Source: Carex sylvatica
Taxonomy: Eukaryota > Streptophyta > Magnoliopsida > Poales > Cyperaceae
Direction: 5' to 3'
Length of the DNA stretch: 64,000 nucleotides
Assembly: GCA_964058845.1 (NCBI GenBank)
Contig: CAXKVR010000066.1
Coordinates: 295,001-359,000 of the forward strand
This document shows positions 22,052-34,047 of this stretch, one piece after another (positions within the stretch are counted from its first letter, which is position 1; each line of letters opens with the position of its first letter). The notes beneath the pieces are model-generated. The model saw only the letters and a program-made list of their open reading frames with translations, did no database searches and was not told the DNA's origin. A program made the position numbers and the translations under genes.

Positions 22052-22780
22052 ACATAATATTTTTTCCAAACAAAAATTCTTTTATATTAATACAAAACAA
22101 ACTTCTGTAAAAATAAAATAAATGAGTTTTCGATCCAATACAACTAATTCTAATCAATTATCTCGATTCTGATTAAACGGTCAAGTAACCGATTTCGATT
22201 CTGATTCCAAGTGAACTATGCTACAAATACAAGTTATATTAGCACATATACATACAGAATAGCTAAAATATACCTTGGTATATATCCCAAATATTTAAGT
22301 TTATTTTTGGAATAGCTCTAATTGTTGTCAGCTTCCTCTCGTATGTTCTGAACATTTATTTATTACTTTGGTATGATGTCTATAGCATTGAAATAATAAG
22401 AAAATGAGAAATGTAAAATTTTACCAGCTGAGATGAATATTAATGTTACATTATGCATGAAATCACCAACAAAATTAAATACTGGGACCTTTGCATAGAA
22501 ATTAATGTAATTTCCTAGTATTGGTACCCCTAATTAAGAAAATATGTTGCAAGCTTATTAGTAATTTCTAATTTGTATAGCATATACTGTAGTTTATGAT
22601 AAAAATGAGGATAATTTTAACATGGAGAAAAATATATAAAAAAAGTTTCAAAATTATAAATTGAAAATCATAAACTCATCCTGAATTGACCAACGGGCCT
22701 TGTCCTTGCTATTATGTGTCGACGTGTCGTGATTAGAAAGATACATCGAGATAAGCTATGCTGAGCTGCAAGCCTTCAAA
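22052..22780. other. A+T-rich spacer
   Basis: No gene or element recognised between the second hAT and the PPR region. Confidence 0.4.
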
Positions 22781-22990
22781 GTGTGCGGATCCCATCTCTT
22801 CATTCTCCTCCTCCGACCCTTTCAATCACAATCACGCTCTCCTCTATCGCACTCAGCGGCTCTCAATCACGATCTCGCCTCTCTCGCGCAAACTTCCTTT
22901 ACGCTGGTGACCCTCTTTCTCCTGTGCAAACCGTCTCTGGAGAAGCCAAGTAGGTCTCTCCCTCTCTTCTCTGTTTTATCGCAAGTCAGG

Positions 22991-23110
22991 TGTTTGTTGA
23001 AATGCCCAAGAGAGAAATTGTCACGTGGAGCACAACCATTTTGCGGCTACACTTCACACGTGGCGCCTAAACATTCTCCACCCCTTCCTTGTCTGAAATG
23101 CAACAAGATA
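22991..23110 (+). pseudogene. Relic PPR motif in leader copy 1
   Basis: Pieces resemble a PPR repeat (FVEMP.REIVT.. then a Met/Cys-rich tail) but are frame-shifted. Copy 2 of the leader has the same relic at 28727-28825, where the second helix is clearer. Confidence 0.45.
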
Positions 23111-24545
23111 CCTGGTAGGTAGGTGCTGCTCTTTCCTCTTGTATCAGCTTCTTTAGGTGCTTTGCATTTAGGCTATAAATTTTAGCGTTTTGGTAGATTG
23201 CGGTGACGCTTTTCTTCCCTCGAATTATGATCTGTATTTGGTATCAATTGATTACAGTTACGACCCCTAAAATTGAGGTAATTATGAATCATTGTCTATT
23301 AATTATTTATTTAAGAAGTTTGGTTAGAACCAAGTTGTGGAAACTAAGAAGCAGAAGGCCAATGGAGAAGGCAACTGTTTCTACTTAGGTTGCATTTAAT
23401 TGGTATTTTTCAGCTAGTTAATTACCTGTGAAACTGGAATAGGAACAAGATTGGGTTTCGGTTATGAACCAACAACAAATTTTGTTATGTTGAATAAAAA
23501 AACTAAGAGATGAGAACACATGAAGAGTGTCATTCTGTTTATTCAAATAATTACTTGTTTTCTGAGATTATTACAGTTCTCAAAATTCTTATGATTTGTG
23601 CTTGTTACTGCACAGTTCAAAGGTTGCAAGCATACTGGTGAAATTACATATTAATAAATCATGTCAGACCGATTTTCTTTTGGATCAAGTATTTCTCATA
23701 AAAATAATCATTACCAACTTTTCATTGCTGGTTATTTGAGTTCCAATCAATGGTGCGACGTCAGTTTCTTTTTTTCTATTGAGCTGATCAAGTCTTGCCC
23801 CTCCTTGTGCGGGTCAGTACTTTGAAGGTCAACTTTAAACATTCAATTACGACCGATTAATTCTCTTTCTTAGGAGTAATTGGTTTGTCGGGAACATAGA
23901 TTAGGCTGATATAATTATGTTTTATCCTAATTTTTGATAGGCATTGACTCTGGTATAACTGTATAAGTACTGCTGTACCAACTCTAGAGGCATCGCCTTT
24001 TTAGTATGGTAGTAGGAGTATTTCTCGGAACCTCAACTAAGAAACAATTTGTCAATTGTACAAAAAGAAAACAAAAACAGCCCCGGTTAACTATTAAAAA
24101 TCTGATTTTTAACGTGGAAGTTTGTTTAATACAGACTACAGGCTTGTTAATTTCGATAAGAGGACTGGTCAAAAAACAAAAATTTAGTAAATTGGAGTTC
24201 CTATTTAGCCTTTTGAGTAGTATGATTTATTGTTTTGGGATTTTAGCCATTTTTTGCTTCTTGATTCTTTCCTTTGCTCGTTGACCAAAAATCCAACTTG
24301 ATGCAGATTCTTATCCCTCATAATGCAAAAAGGCATAACCTAACAATACTTTATGTGGTACCTATGGTACTGACCATTTATTCATTTTTTATTTATTTTG
24401 TAGGTAATCCATTGATAAATTATAGCAAAATTCAGCAAGACCCTTACAGTTGACCTCCCTGAATTTCTGTCCACCAAAGTCAAACAAACATGTGTATCCG
24501 TCTATATTCTAGAAGCAGTTTTGAGGCTGCCCCCGATCTTATAAA
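22991..24545. repeat. Duplicated PPR leader, copy 1
   Basis: It matches 28727-30300 along most of its length. Examples are GTTATGAACCAACAACAAAT / GTTATGAACCAACAACCAAT near 23460/29227, TTTTTAGTATGGTAGTAGGA near 23998, and AAAAAGGCATAACCTAACAA near 24327. It ends a few dozen bases before the P-class PPR start. The matching copy ends just before the PLS-class PPR start. It is probably 5' transcribed or promoter DNA duplicated with PPR sequences. Confidence 0.8.
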
Positions 24546-24588
24546 TTACTTGTAAAAGAAACAAGTGAAATTGTAACCATTTCATCCC

Positions 24589-26208
24589 ATGGCCATGGGG
24601 ACCCGCCAGCTGGAATTACTTGTAAAAGAACGTTATCGGTCAGGCACTCTTACTATTAAAGATGCTCTTCAATTTTTTGATCACTTGCTGGCTGCTAAGA
24701 GCCCAGCAGCATCCATCTATTCCTTTAATCATCTCTTTACAGCATTAACTCGTATAAAGAACTCGAACAACCATTATGCAACTGTCTTTTCTCTTTTTAA
24801 CCGCTGGACCCAAACTAGACGGATCTCACCCTCACCCGATATCTGCACCTATTGTATCTTGATTGCCTACTGTATCCGGATGAATCGGCAAAAACTTGGC
24901 TTGGTTTTCTTGGGGCGGTTTATTAAGAGCAGGCAGAGAGCTGATGCTAGGATCTTCAATCCACTACTTAAGGGCCTTTGTTATGAGAAAAGGATTAGTG
25001 AGGCTGTAGTCATGGCATTCAATAAAATGCCTAAGCTTGGCTGCAAACCTAATGTCATCTCCTACAGCACTGTTATTGATGGCCTTTGTAAAGAAGGTGC
25101 AATTAGTAATGCATTTAGTTTGTTTGAGCGAATGCTTTCAGAGGGTATTGTGCCAAATGTAATTACATACAATTCACTGATTAATGGTCTGTGCAAGGAA
25201 GGAGATACTGAGATGGCAGAGGAACAGCTGTCCAACATGGTTTCTCAAGGACTTAAACCTAATGTTGTGACCTATAATACTCTGGTGGATGGGTTGTGCA
25301 AGAAAGGGCTATTGGACAAGGCAGTGGAAATGCTTCAGTCCATGGTTTCTAGTGGACATGATCCCAATGTTGTGACTTATAATACCATTATAGATGCACA
25401 ATGCAAGGTGGGAGAAATTGAAAACGCAGAGGAGTTGCTACATGAAATGATTTCCATAGGTAAGCATCCTAATATTCGAACCTACAATATTATTATAGAT
25501 GGGCTTTGTAAGATGAACAAAATAATAAAGGCAAAGGAGTTGCTGAATGACATGGTTTCAAAGGGAATATTGCCTAACGCCGTGACTTGCACTATTATAG
25601 ATATATTCACTTTGCAAGAGGGGGGAAGCTGACAGTGCAGAAAAACTATTGTATCAAATGCTTGATAAAGTTGCCACTTGATCTTATCACATACACTAGT
25701 GTTATAATGGATATTCTAATTAAGCTAGGATGTTGGAAAGATTCAATTAGAGTTTTAAAGGATATATATGATTGATTGAGGCTTTTTGCAAATGGGATTA
25801 CTTATGGATCAATGATGGATTCTATGTGCAAGCAGGGCCAAACCAAGGAGGCTCAAAAGTTACTTGACTTAATGGTAAGGGGAGGAATAAAACCAGATGG
25901 TGTATCATATCAAATCATGCTTCTCGGCTATGTAAATAATGGCAATATTGGCGATGTGATGAATATCCTTGATAGTTTGCATCTCAATCATTTAGCGCCA
26001 GATCTCTCGACTTACACTTCCTTGCTGAAAGCATATGCTAAGAAGAGAAAAATAGATGAGGCTATGTGTACTGAACATAATGAAGCAAGAAGGGGTGAAA
26101 TCTGATGAAGCTGCCTCTGCACCAGTATTAGAACTGCTTTTGAAAATGGGATGAGATGATGATGCGAGAGATCGCATGGACCAGACAATTAGTGAGACTA
26201 ATGATTGA
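24589..26208 (+). pseudogene. P-class (Rf-like) PPR gene, frame-shifted in its 3' half
   Basis: The ATG at 24589 opens MAMGTRQLELLVKERYRSGT ('SGTL..KDALQFFDHLL', an N-terminal layout seen in restorer-of-fertility-like PPRs). At least seven 35-residue P-type repeats follow, each ending in a '...P NV(I/V)(S/T)Y(S/N)T(L/V/I)(I/V)DGLCK' pattern. P-class PPRs bind organelle RNA base by base. The open frame stops at 25630-25632 (TLQEGGS*), where the sequence needs a shift to continue. A further stop and shift follow at 25670-25690 and 25773-25775, then good repeats again (FANGITYGSMMDSMCKQGQT; GGIKPDGVSYQIMLLGYVNN) and a last shift near 26080 before the end (EGVKSDEAASAPVLELLLKMG*). It is either a pseudogene or a truncated 347-residue protein. 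Confidence 0.85.
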
Positions 26209-26760
26209 AGTGCTGAGTTTGGTTGAAGATAGCTTATTTGAATTTAGATAATCATTTTATGTACTTTGGGCATTTCACTACTTTATTTAACTGAAGGGCT
26301 TCTGCCTTCTGGGTTTGTACTGCTCTGCTGCATATTACTTTATTAACGGATTTGATTGATGTTTTATTCTCTGTGAAATGAGCTTTGAGCCATTATTTTA
26401 TTTCACCAGTCAATGTATCCCCTCCTCCCAACTAGTATTTTATATTCTATAAAATTGGGTTCATTTGTGTGCGAAGCCTTAGAAGATCACATAATAAAGA
26501 GGCTCTGGGCGTTGGTATTTGCCAATTAAGCAAACGGGTCAATTTGATGTGTTGTGTTCTATTATCAATGCAACTGGATGTAGTAGAAATGAGACTTTGT
26601 TAAAAAATTTGTCCAATTTGATTTGTTCCGCTGGGAATTTCTACTTGTCAATAAAATGGGATGTTTATAACTGCCGGAGGTGATTTATTTACAAATTATC
26701 AGCTCAGCAATATGAATAATTATATTACTCCTCCGTATTCCATTCCCGCACCATTCTCCC
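26209..26760. other. 3' flank of P-class PPR
   Basis: No second gene is visible. AATAAA words occur near 26490 and 26650. A (CT)n run at 26762-26783 marks the start of the next repeat. Confidence 0.4.
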
Positions 26761-26789
26761 CACTCTCTCTCTCTCTCTCTCTCCAAATT

Positions 26790-27525
26790 AATTTTCTCTC
26801 ATTTCAATCTCATCCATATTTTTAATGATTTATGATGAATTTTGCGAATCTAAAACCACGAACGTCTTCTATATAATTTTCTCTTTCAAATAAGATCCAT
26901 AATAACATACTTTCGGACACGTTGTTACACATATATTTATCTCTCAATGTGCAAGTATTTATAACTATACTTACAAATATTTTTTACATATGACAGTTAC
27001 TGGCATATGAAAGTATTAATATCAAGTATTATAAGTATTTATACTGACATATGAAAGTATTAATATCATGTATTATAAGTATTTATACTGATATATGAAA
27101 GTATTAATATTAAGTATTATAAGTATTTATACCATCAAGTATTATAAGTATTATATGTAAAAAATACTTTTAAGTATTATAAGTATTTGTACTGACATAT
27201 GAAAGTATTAATATCATGTATTATAAGTATTTATATTGACATATGCAAGTATTAATATCATGTATTATAAGTATTTATATTGATATATGAAAGTATTACT
27301 ATCAAGTATTATAAGTATTATATATGTAAAAAATACTTTTAAGTATAGGTATAAATACTTACACGATGAGAGATAAATACTTCTGTAACAACTTGTCTGA
27401 AAGTATGTCATCATAGATCTCATTTGAAAGAGAAAATTATGTAGAAGACGTTCGTGATTTTAGATTCGCAAAATTCCTCATAGATCGTGAGAAATATGAA
27501 CAAGATTGAAATGAGATTAAAAAAA
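26790..27525. mobile_element. Large inverted-repeat element with tandem-repeat core (family C copy 1)
   Basis: Long imperfect inverted arms contain TTGCGAATCTAAAACCACGA and CGTCTTCTATATAATTTTCT near 26835-26885. These are mirrored by CTCATTTGAAAGAGAAAATT and AGAAGACGTTCGTGATTTTA near 27420-27465. The core (26985-27330) is seven or so copies of a ~43-base unit (ACTGACATATGAAAGTATTA, then ATATCATGTATTATAAGTAT). A half copy of the same family lies at 43060-43350. There is no coding capacity, so it is probably a foldback or MITE-type element. Confidence 0.75.
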
Positions 27526-28726
27526 AAACATCTCTAAAAACGTGCATGGTCCTCCCATGTGATTTGAGATTCCTCCTACCTCCCATAAAAAAAACGTACA
27601 TGGCCTTATAAATACTTTTGTTCTTAGAGATAAATAATTTCGTTGTTAGAGATAAATACTTTTGTACGTAAGTATTAATATTTTATGAATAAAAAATGAC
27701 AGCTGGAGTTTTTTGACTTTTTGTGCAGGGATAATTGCAGAGACGAACCTGTGAAGACAATTATCACCATCCCCGCAATATATCAATAAACTTTTCTTTT
27801 ATTGGGATTGCACAAGTAACGGGTCATTGAGAATTGCTTGAAAAGTTAGCTGTTATTGTACTAAAATGGCTTGGCTATAACTATTAAATTTTGTCCGTCA
27901 CACAACCATTACAAAAGTTTTTTTTATTGTTTTAATTTGTTTGATACTGCAGAATTTGCCATGACTGTTTTAATTTGTTTGGAAAAATCAAAATCTTTGT
28001 AAAAAAAAACTTTTTGTTTTTGAAGAGCAAACAGTCCCACAAACTAATTAATTAAGAGAGTTTAGCCGGACATTTATTTTTTATTTTTTGGGTGATTGTT
28101 GGCCATTGATCAAAAGCAAAAGAGACTATCAAACCTTAATAAGTTGTAATGCAAAGACTCATCTTAGTGACCTCGATTGCATCTGTTATCATATCTTATG
28201 GTCTTTACAATTTCTTTGTTTACGTTAGTTTGTTTTAATTTTCATCTTGTTTGCATCTCTAGCTTGTTTTTAAACATAATCGGGCTTGATCTTGGTTATG
28301 AAATTCATGTCCCTTTGATAGTCGTTACAGACCTAAAACAAAACGGACAAACTCAGAAAATTCAACTAAATTATAAAACCATGTGTAAATATCAAATTAA
28401 GACATAAAATTCTCAAATTATTAACATCCTAGAAATTTGCTGGTGCAAAATTGTCAAACAAATTGTGTATGCTGCTATCCAAATCCAAATTCAAATCATG
28501 CTAATCCAATCAGAACAGATGACCATCTCATTCTCTTTTATTAACGCTAGCGTCAGACCGTAGTTCACCTTTCTCCGCCTCAATCTATTTATTCATACTC
28601 TTTCCTGTTCCTCCTTTTAACTACTCTCTTTCCCTGCTACTGTCACTTCACCTATCTCCCACGCCTTCCTCTCCTCTCTTCTTTTCTAAGTCGTCATTCA
28701 GCCTCCTCCTCTCTCGCAACACAACT
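27526..28726. other. Spacer
   Basis: A+T-rich, with a pyrimidine-rich stretch at 28560-28720 just before the second PPR leader. No gene supported. Confidence 0.4.
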
Positions 28727-28830
28727 GTTTGTTGAAATGCCCGACAGAGATATCGTCACTGGGAACACAAGCGTTTTAAATCAGTTCTCGACCTCTTCTC
28801 CGAAATGCAAGAAGACAAACTAGGCTATCT
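28727..28830 (+). pseudogene. Relic PPR motif in leader copy 2
   Basis: The first half reads (F)VEMPDRDIVTGNTS and, after a frame shift, FKSVLDLFSEMQEDKL. Together they resemble one PLS-type repeat (first helix, then 'A.DLF.EM'). The fragment shows that a PPR exon once stood here. Confidence 0.55.
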
Positions 28831-30300
28831 CTAACCCTGGTAAGTGCTCTGCCTGCCTGACCTCTTGTGTCCGCTTCATTAGGTGCTTTGTATTTAAGGC
28901 CATAAATTAAGCCTTTTGATTATGCATGCAACTTGCTTGATGAAATGTTCCAAAGAGACTTTCAGTATGGAGTCTACTTTTGATTTATTTAAGTGAAAAT
29001 ATCCTTTGCTACTTCTATCAAATTGAGAAACAAGGCATAAATTGACTCAAATTAGAACTCCTGAAATGTGCTTATAATCATGCATTTTGCCTATTATTTA
29101 TGTAAGAAGTTGGGTTAGAGCCAATGCCATGGAGAAGGCAGCTGGTTGTACTTGGGTGACATTTGACTGGTATATTTTGGCTAGTTAACTACATGTGAAT
29201 CTGGATAGGAAGGAAATGGGGTTTCAGGTTATGAACCAACAACCAATTTAGTTATGTTGAATACAAACAAGGCGCTGATGACCAATTTTTTAGAGCACAC
29301 TAAAAATAAGTCATCTGGGTGTTCAAATAGTTATTAGTTTTATGAGATTATATATTAGGGTTCTCAAAATTCTTTGAATTTGTGCTTGTTACTGCACAGT
29401 TCAAATGTTACAAGCATAGTCGTGAAATAATATCTTAATAAATACTGTCGGACCAATTCATTTTTGGACCAAGTATTTCTATTAAGCAGAATCATTACCA
29501 AATTTTTTATGGCTAGTTATTCGAGTTCCAATCAATGGTGCAACCTCAATATCTTTTTTGCTATTTTGCTGGTCAGTATTTGTAAAATCAATTTTAAACA
29601 TTCAGTCGATACTGTTTAATTCTCTTTTTTAGGAGTATTAGTTTGTTGGGGGCATAAGTTAGGCTGGTGTTATAATTTTTATTTGTAATTTATGTGAGGC
29701 ATCGATTCTGGTACAAGTCCTGCTATACCAATTCTAGAAGCCTCACTTTTTTAGTATGGTAATAGGAGTTATTTCTCAGAGACTTAACTCTGCACCAATT
29801 TGTCAAGTGAATAAAAAGAAAACAAAAATAGTCCCAATTAGCTACTAGAATCTGATTCTTAACGTTGAAGTTTGTATCATACAGACTATATGTTAGCTTG
29901 TATAAGAGGACTGATTAGAAAAAAAATTAATTTAGTAGGAGTTCCTATATATGCTTTTGCTACATTTAGTGTATTTATTGTTTTCAAGCTTTTAATCATT
30001 TGTTGTTTCTTGATTCTTTAGATCACTTTGCTTATTCACCAAATCCCTAGCAAGAAAAAATGACCAAAAAGCCCTTCTGGCAGAGACCAACTTGAACTTT
30101 ACTGCTCTTTAATAACCCCTCCTAACGCAAAAAGGCATAACCTAACAGTACTTTGTGTGGTATATATTGTACTGACCTGCAAGACTTTTAGCACTTTATG
30201 CCAAATCTATTCACCATTCTTTCCTTTTTGTTTTGTAGGTAATCTATTGATAAATTAGAACACACCTTTAGTAGAAGCAGTTTTTAGCTGCCCCCATCTT
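28727..30300. repeat. Duplicated PPR leader, copy 2
   Basis: Counterpart of 22991-24545, in the same orientation. It ends about 55 bases before the start of the PLS-class PPR gene. Confidence 0.8.
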
Positions 30301-30356
30301 AGAGTATGATACTGTTGTACTCTCTTTTGTTTCAGAGAGATTTGAGCTATTGAAAC

Positions 30357-32717
30357 ATGCGCCATTGTTTGATGCACAGAGTGCGAATCTTCTCTTCATC
30401 TGCTACATTCTTCCCCTCCTTTTTTTGTACCTTGAGCGAATTGAATCCCTCAGACATTTTTTTAGAGAAGTGCGTCTCTCTCACCTCTTATTCCAACTCT
30501 AGGTCTCTCTTCCAAGGAACTTATACACATGCTGCCTTTCTCAAATTGGGATTTTTCCCTTCTCACCTTTACATCAGCAACCTTCTCTTGTCCCTTTATT
30601 CCAAAACTGTGGACCTTTGTCATGCACATAAACTGTTCGATGAAATGTCTAAGAAGGATATTACATCATGGACTACTATGATATCGTCCCATGCCCAACA
30701 CGGGCAATACAATGTTGCATTGCAAGTTTTTCAAAAGATGCTTCTGACTGACACTTGCATAATTCCTAATGAATTCACATGCTCCACTGTTTTGCGATGT
30801 TGTACTAATTTTGTAGCAGACTCGCTGTTTGAATTGGGCTCACAATTACATGGGTTTGTTTGGAAACATGGTTTTGCATTAAATTTGGTTGTTTCAAGCG
30901 CTCTGTATGAATTCTACTCGAGATTTAGGGAACCCAGTTCTGCAAAAAAGGTGTTCGACGAAATGCCCCATAGAGATGTAATCTCTTACACAGCCATGAT
31001 ATCGTCTCTATTGGAGGCCAAAGAGTGGGAAAAGGCAGTAGGGGTGTATACTGACATGGCTAAGTCATGCATAAATCCTACTGCATTCACTTTTACCAGG
31101 TTTCTTTCGTCATGCGTCTCTCACTGTTGGTACCAGAGAGGCAAGATGGTTCACTGTCAATCTATCCGTCAAGGAGTACAACTTAATTATGTCCTGAAAA
31201 CTATGCTAGTCGACATGTATTCCAAATGCTGTGATGTGACATATGCACTGCGAGTTTTTAGACAAACAAAGGAGTATGATGTTACATTATTCACCTGTAT
31301 GATTTCTGGTTTATTAAAAGCTAGAAAGCATGAAGAGGCCATTGCCATGTTTAGAGAAATGGAATGCTCCACTACAAGTGCTAATTCCTTCACTTATGCA
31401 GGAATTATCAGTGCTTGTTCATCCGACATGGGATTACATTTGGGAGCACAGATTCACTCGAGAATTGTTAAAGTTGGATTAGAGCATGATTTATCCATTG
31501 GCAACTCTTTGGTAGTTTTATACAATAAATATTCGTCTGATTTGCGGGACCCATTGCGTGCATTTCACCAAATTAGTGAACCAAATGTAATTTCTTGGAC
31601 TACTTTAATATCAGCATTTGTTAACCATAGTGAAACCCTAGAGGCATTTTCTACATTGGCTGAGATGCGTGCATCAGGAGTTGAACCCAACTCTTATACC
31701 CTGTCCACTATTCTAAAGACATGCAATTCACCGGAGATTATAGTTTACGCAGAGAAGGTTCACGCGTACATTATTAAAACCCGCATGGATGCAATGGATA
31801 TCTCAATTGGAAATTCTCTGTTACATGTTTATTCTAGGTTTAATAGGCAGGATGATGCACGGGTTGTTTTTGATACAATACCTCTCCAGAGAGATGCATA
31901 TACTTACACTAGTTTAGCCGGTGGTCTAAGCCGGGCAGGTCATTTTAAAAGTGCATTAAATACACTACCTCTTATGATTGAAGAAGGAATTAAACTGGAC
32001 AGTTCTTGCCTTGCGTGCTTTGTCTCAGCTGCTGCCAGTTCAGCAGCTGTGGATCAGGGGAGACAGTTGCATTGCTTGTCGGTAAAAACCGGGTTGGAAT
32101 TTGATATATCAGTATCCAATAGTCTACTTGACATGTATAGCAAGAGTAAGATAATAAAAGAAGCAAGGGAAGTGTTTGAGGGTATAAAAGCACCTAATGT
32201 GGTGACATTTAATGGACTGATATCGGGTTTAATTCATAACAGGTTAATTCCGGAAGCATTGTCGGCTTTTGAGGATATGAGGTTAGTGCAGGTTAAACCT
32301 GATCAAGTCACCTTTTTAGTTGTGTTACAAGCGTGTAACATTGCCGCCTTAGTGGATGCGGGTATAGAGTATTTCAAGTTGATGAGAGATATTCATGGAA
32401 TAGACCCGTTAAGCGAACACTATAAATTGTTATTGAACTTATTGGGTCGTGCCGGTCGGTTAGAGGAGGCAGCATGCATGGTAGAGACCATGCCATATGA
32501 AATGGACCTGTCCATTTGTAGGTCTCTGTTGGGTTGGTGCAGGATGCATGGGAATCTGGTATTTGGTGAATATGTGGCAAGAAAGGGAATTGAGTTGGAT
32601 CCTTCGGATCCGAGTTTTTATAGGTTGTTAGCGGGTTTGTATGATGATGCGGGTAGACGTGATTTGAGTGAGCAAATACATGTCTTGATGAGAGAAAAGG
32701 GGATCAGAGATAATTAG
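30357..32717 (+). CDS. PLS-class pentatricopeptide repeat protein with E region (At5g52850-like)
   Basis: An intronless frame of 786 codons from ATG 30357 to TAG 32715-32717. After a basic, Ser/Phe-rich N-terminus that could target an organelle come about 20 P, L and S repeats (for example LFDEMSKKDITSWTTMISSH and VFDEMPHRDVISYTAMISSL, with L-type 'GSQLHGFVWKHGFALNLVVS'). The end is an E-type region (MPYEMDLSICRSLLGWCRMH ... LDPSDPSFYRLLAGLYDDAG). PLS proteins recognise single-stranded organellar RNA, often for C-to-U editing. This one stops right after GIRDN, so the DYW deaminase domain many relatives have is absent; any editing would need a partner. Similarity to Arabidopsis At5g52850 is from memory. 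A truncated duplicate lies at 11418-12118. The start is supported by that duplicate, which shares the DNA around it. Confidence 0.9.
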   Translation: MRHCLMHRVRIFSSSATFFPSFFCTLSELNPSDIFLEKCVSLTSYSNSRSLFQGTYTHAAFLKLGFFPSHLYISNLLLSLYSKTVDLCHAHKLFDEMSKKDITSWTTMISSHAQHGQYNVALQVFQKMLLTDTCIIPNEFTCSTVLRCCTNFVADSLFELGSQLHGFVWKHGFALNLVVSSALYEFYSRFREPSSAKKVFDEMPHRDVISYTAMISSLLEAKEWEKAVGVYTDMAKSCINPTAFTFTRFLSSCVSHCWYQRGKMVHCQSIRQGVQLNYVLKTMLVDMYSKCCDVTYALRVFRQTKEYDVTLFTCMISGLLKARKHEEAIAMFREMECSTTSANSFTYAGIISACSSDMGLHLGAQIHSRIVKVGLEHDLSIGNSLVVLYNKYSSDLRDPLRAFHQISEPNVISWTTLISAFVNHSETLEAFSTLAEMRASGVEPNSYTLSTILKTCNSPEIIVYAEKVHAYIIKTRMDAMDISIGNSLLHVYSRFNRQDDARVVFDTIPLQRDAYTYTSLAGGLSRAGHFKSALNTLPLMIEEGIKLDSSCLACFVSAAASSAAVDQGRQLHCLSVKTGLEFDISVSNSLLDMYSKSKIIKEAREVFEGIKAPNVVTFNGLISGLIHNRLIPEALSAFEDMRLVQVKPDQVTFLVVLQACNIAALVDAGIEYFKLMRDIHGIDPLSEHYKLLLNLLGRAGRLEEAACMVETMPYEMDLSICRSLLGWCRMHGNLVFGEYVARKGIELDPSDPSFYRLLAGLYDDAGRRDLSEQIHVLMREKGIRDN

Positions 32718-33470
32718 GGTAACTTGGAGCATCATTGTATAAAAAGGAGGCAATTGCAGTAAATCATTTTGTTTCAAATTTAAACACCATTTATTGTTTG
32801 CATATATCTTGTCCTTTGCATATTTATAATATAAAATTATGTTCTTATAAGAGGTGATAATGTTTTTCATAATTGTCAGTGGTTATTACAATGGAGGAAG
32901 AGTGTTTTGTATTGTTTTGTTTTTAATCAGAAGTAAAGGGATTGAGGTTTCAGAAATCAGAATTAGTAGTCATCAGAAATTAATACTATTCTTTCTGTTC
33001 GTGAACTAGATTTCTCCTTTTTCTTGTACCAGCATATCTAAAACTTTCCTGTTGCTAAATTCATTTGTTTTTGGTGTCAATCCCAAGGTCTCACTTTCTC
33101 TATTTTTTTTTTCTTTTTGTTACCAGCAGTTCAAACTTTTTTTCATTTTTTTTTTTTTTTTTTTATGTGCATTTTGTACATCTTATCTGATTTTTGGCAA
33201 ACCTCAGTTAGTTTCAGGTTGACACCTATCAACACACTGTACAGAAACTGGTACAACTGGTACATTTTGTTTATGTGGCTATCTTTCACATTAATGTTCC
33301 CAATTTCTAATTTGCCAATTTAATTTACTTCAAATCAATTCTTATTGTTTTTTGTGACAGTAAACCAATTAAAATAATTTTAATGCTCGGTCTTCATGTT
33401 CTACTGCCTTGGCTTTCAGTTGCCAACCAAAAACACACCAAGGTTATGTTACTCTCCAGCACAGACCTCT
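32718..33470. other. 3' flank of PPR gene
   Basis: Contains T-rich runs (33098-33165). No gene recognised. Confidence 0.4.
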
Positions 33471-33632
33471 GAGCGCCTGTTCAGCGGCAACCCAAAAATT
33501 ACTATTCACGTGGGAAAAAAAAATTTACTCAAACTGAAATTTTTTTTTCCACGTGAACAATAATTTTTAGTTCAAAAATTTTGCAATCTCGTTCTCATTC
33601 CTATTCTACTCCGTTCGCCGAACACACCCTGT
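33471..33632. mobile_element. Short Tourist-like MITE
   Basis: The left end GCGCCTGTTCAGCGGC and the right end read inward, GGGTGTGTTCGGCGAA, are an imperfect inverted pair. Inside is a near-perfect stem (ATTCACGTGGGAAAAAAAAA / TTTTTTTCCACGTGAAC). The class is tentative. Confidence 0.6.
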
Positions 33633-33675
33633 AATTGTGACATTATATCTTCTTTCTGTATCTCGAAGAAGTATT

Positions 33676-34047
33676 GAGGCTGTGGTACTTTGCAAAACAC
33701 GGGTCAGTCTGTGCTATGGATTTATATCTTCATTTTCAAAGTTCAAACAATCGATTCAAACCGCTCTACACGATCTCCATATTAAAAATGTAATTGGAGA
33801 CCAAATTTTGTACTCTTTAGATTTGTTTTTACTATTTTTTTAGAGAAGTAAAAAAATCACTTGATCTAACAATTCTGGGCCATCCGAAAGTAGTGATTTT
33901 AATACCTTCCTAAAAAAGTAGCAAAAGTTTAGTACATTTTTATATGGAGATCATGTTGAACGGTTCGTATTACTTATTTAAATTTTAAAATAAAAATATA
34001 GATTCATAGCACAAACTTATTTGTGCTTTGCAAAGTACCACAGCTTC
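33676..34047. repeat. Inverted-repeat MITE, family A copy 3
   Basis: The ends are GAGGCTGTGGTACTTTGCAAA and its mirror TTTGCAAAGTACCACAGCTTC. The inner arms carry CGATTCAAACCGCTCTACAC and CATGTTGAACGGTTCG, with a central stem around ATCACTTGATC. Confidence 0.85.

Noticed and set aside
22781..23122. 113-codon frame upstream of the P-class PPR
   Set aside because: Ser/Pro/Leu-rich translation of pyrimidine-rich leader DNA; only the last part resembles a PPR relic, and in broken frame.
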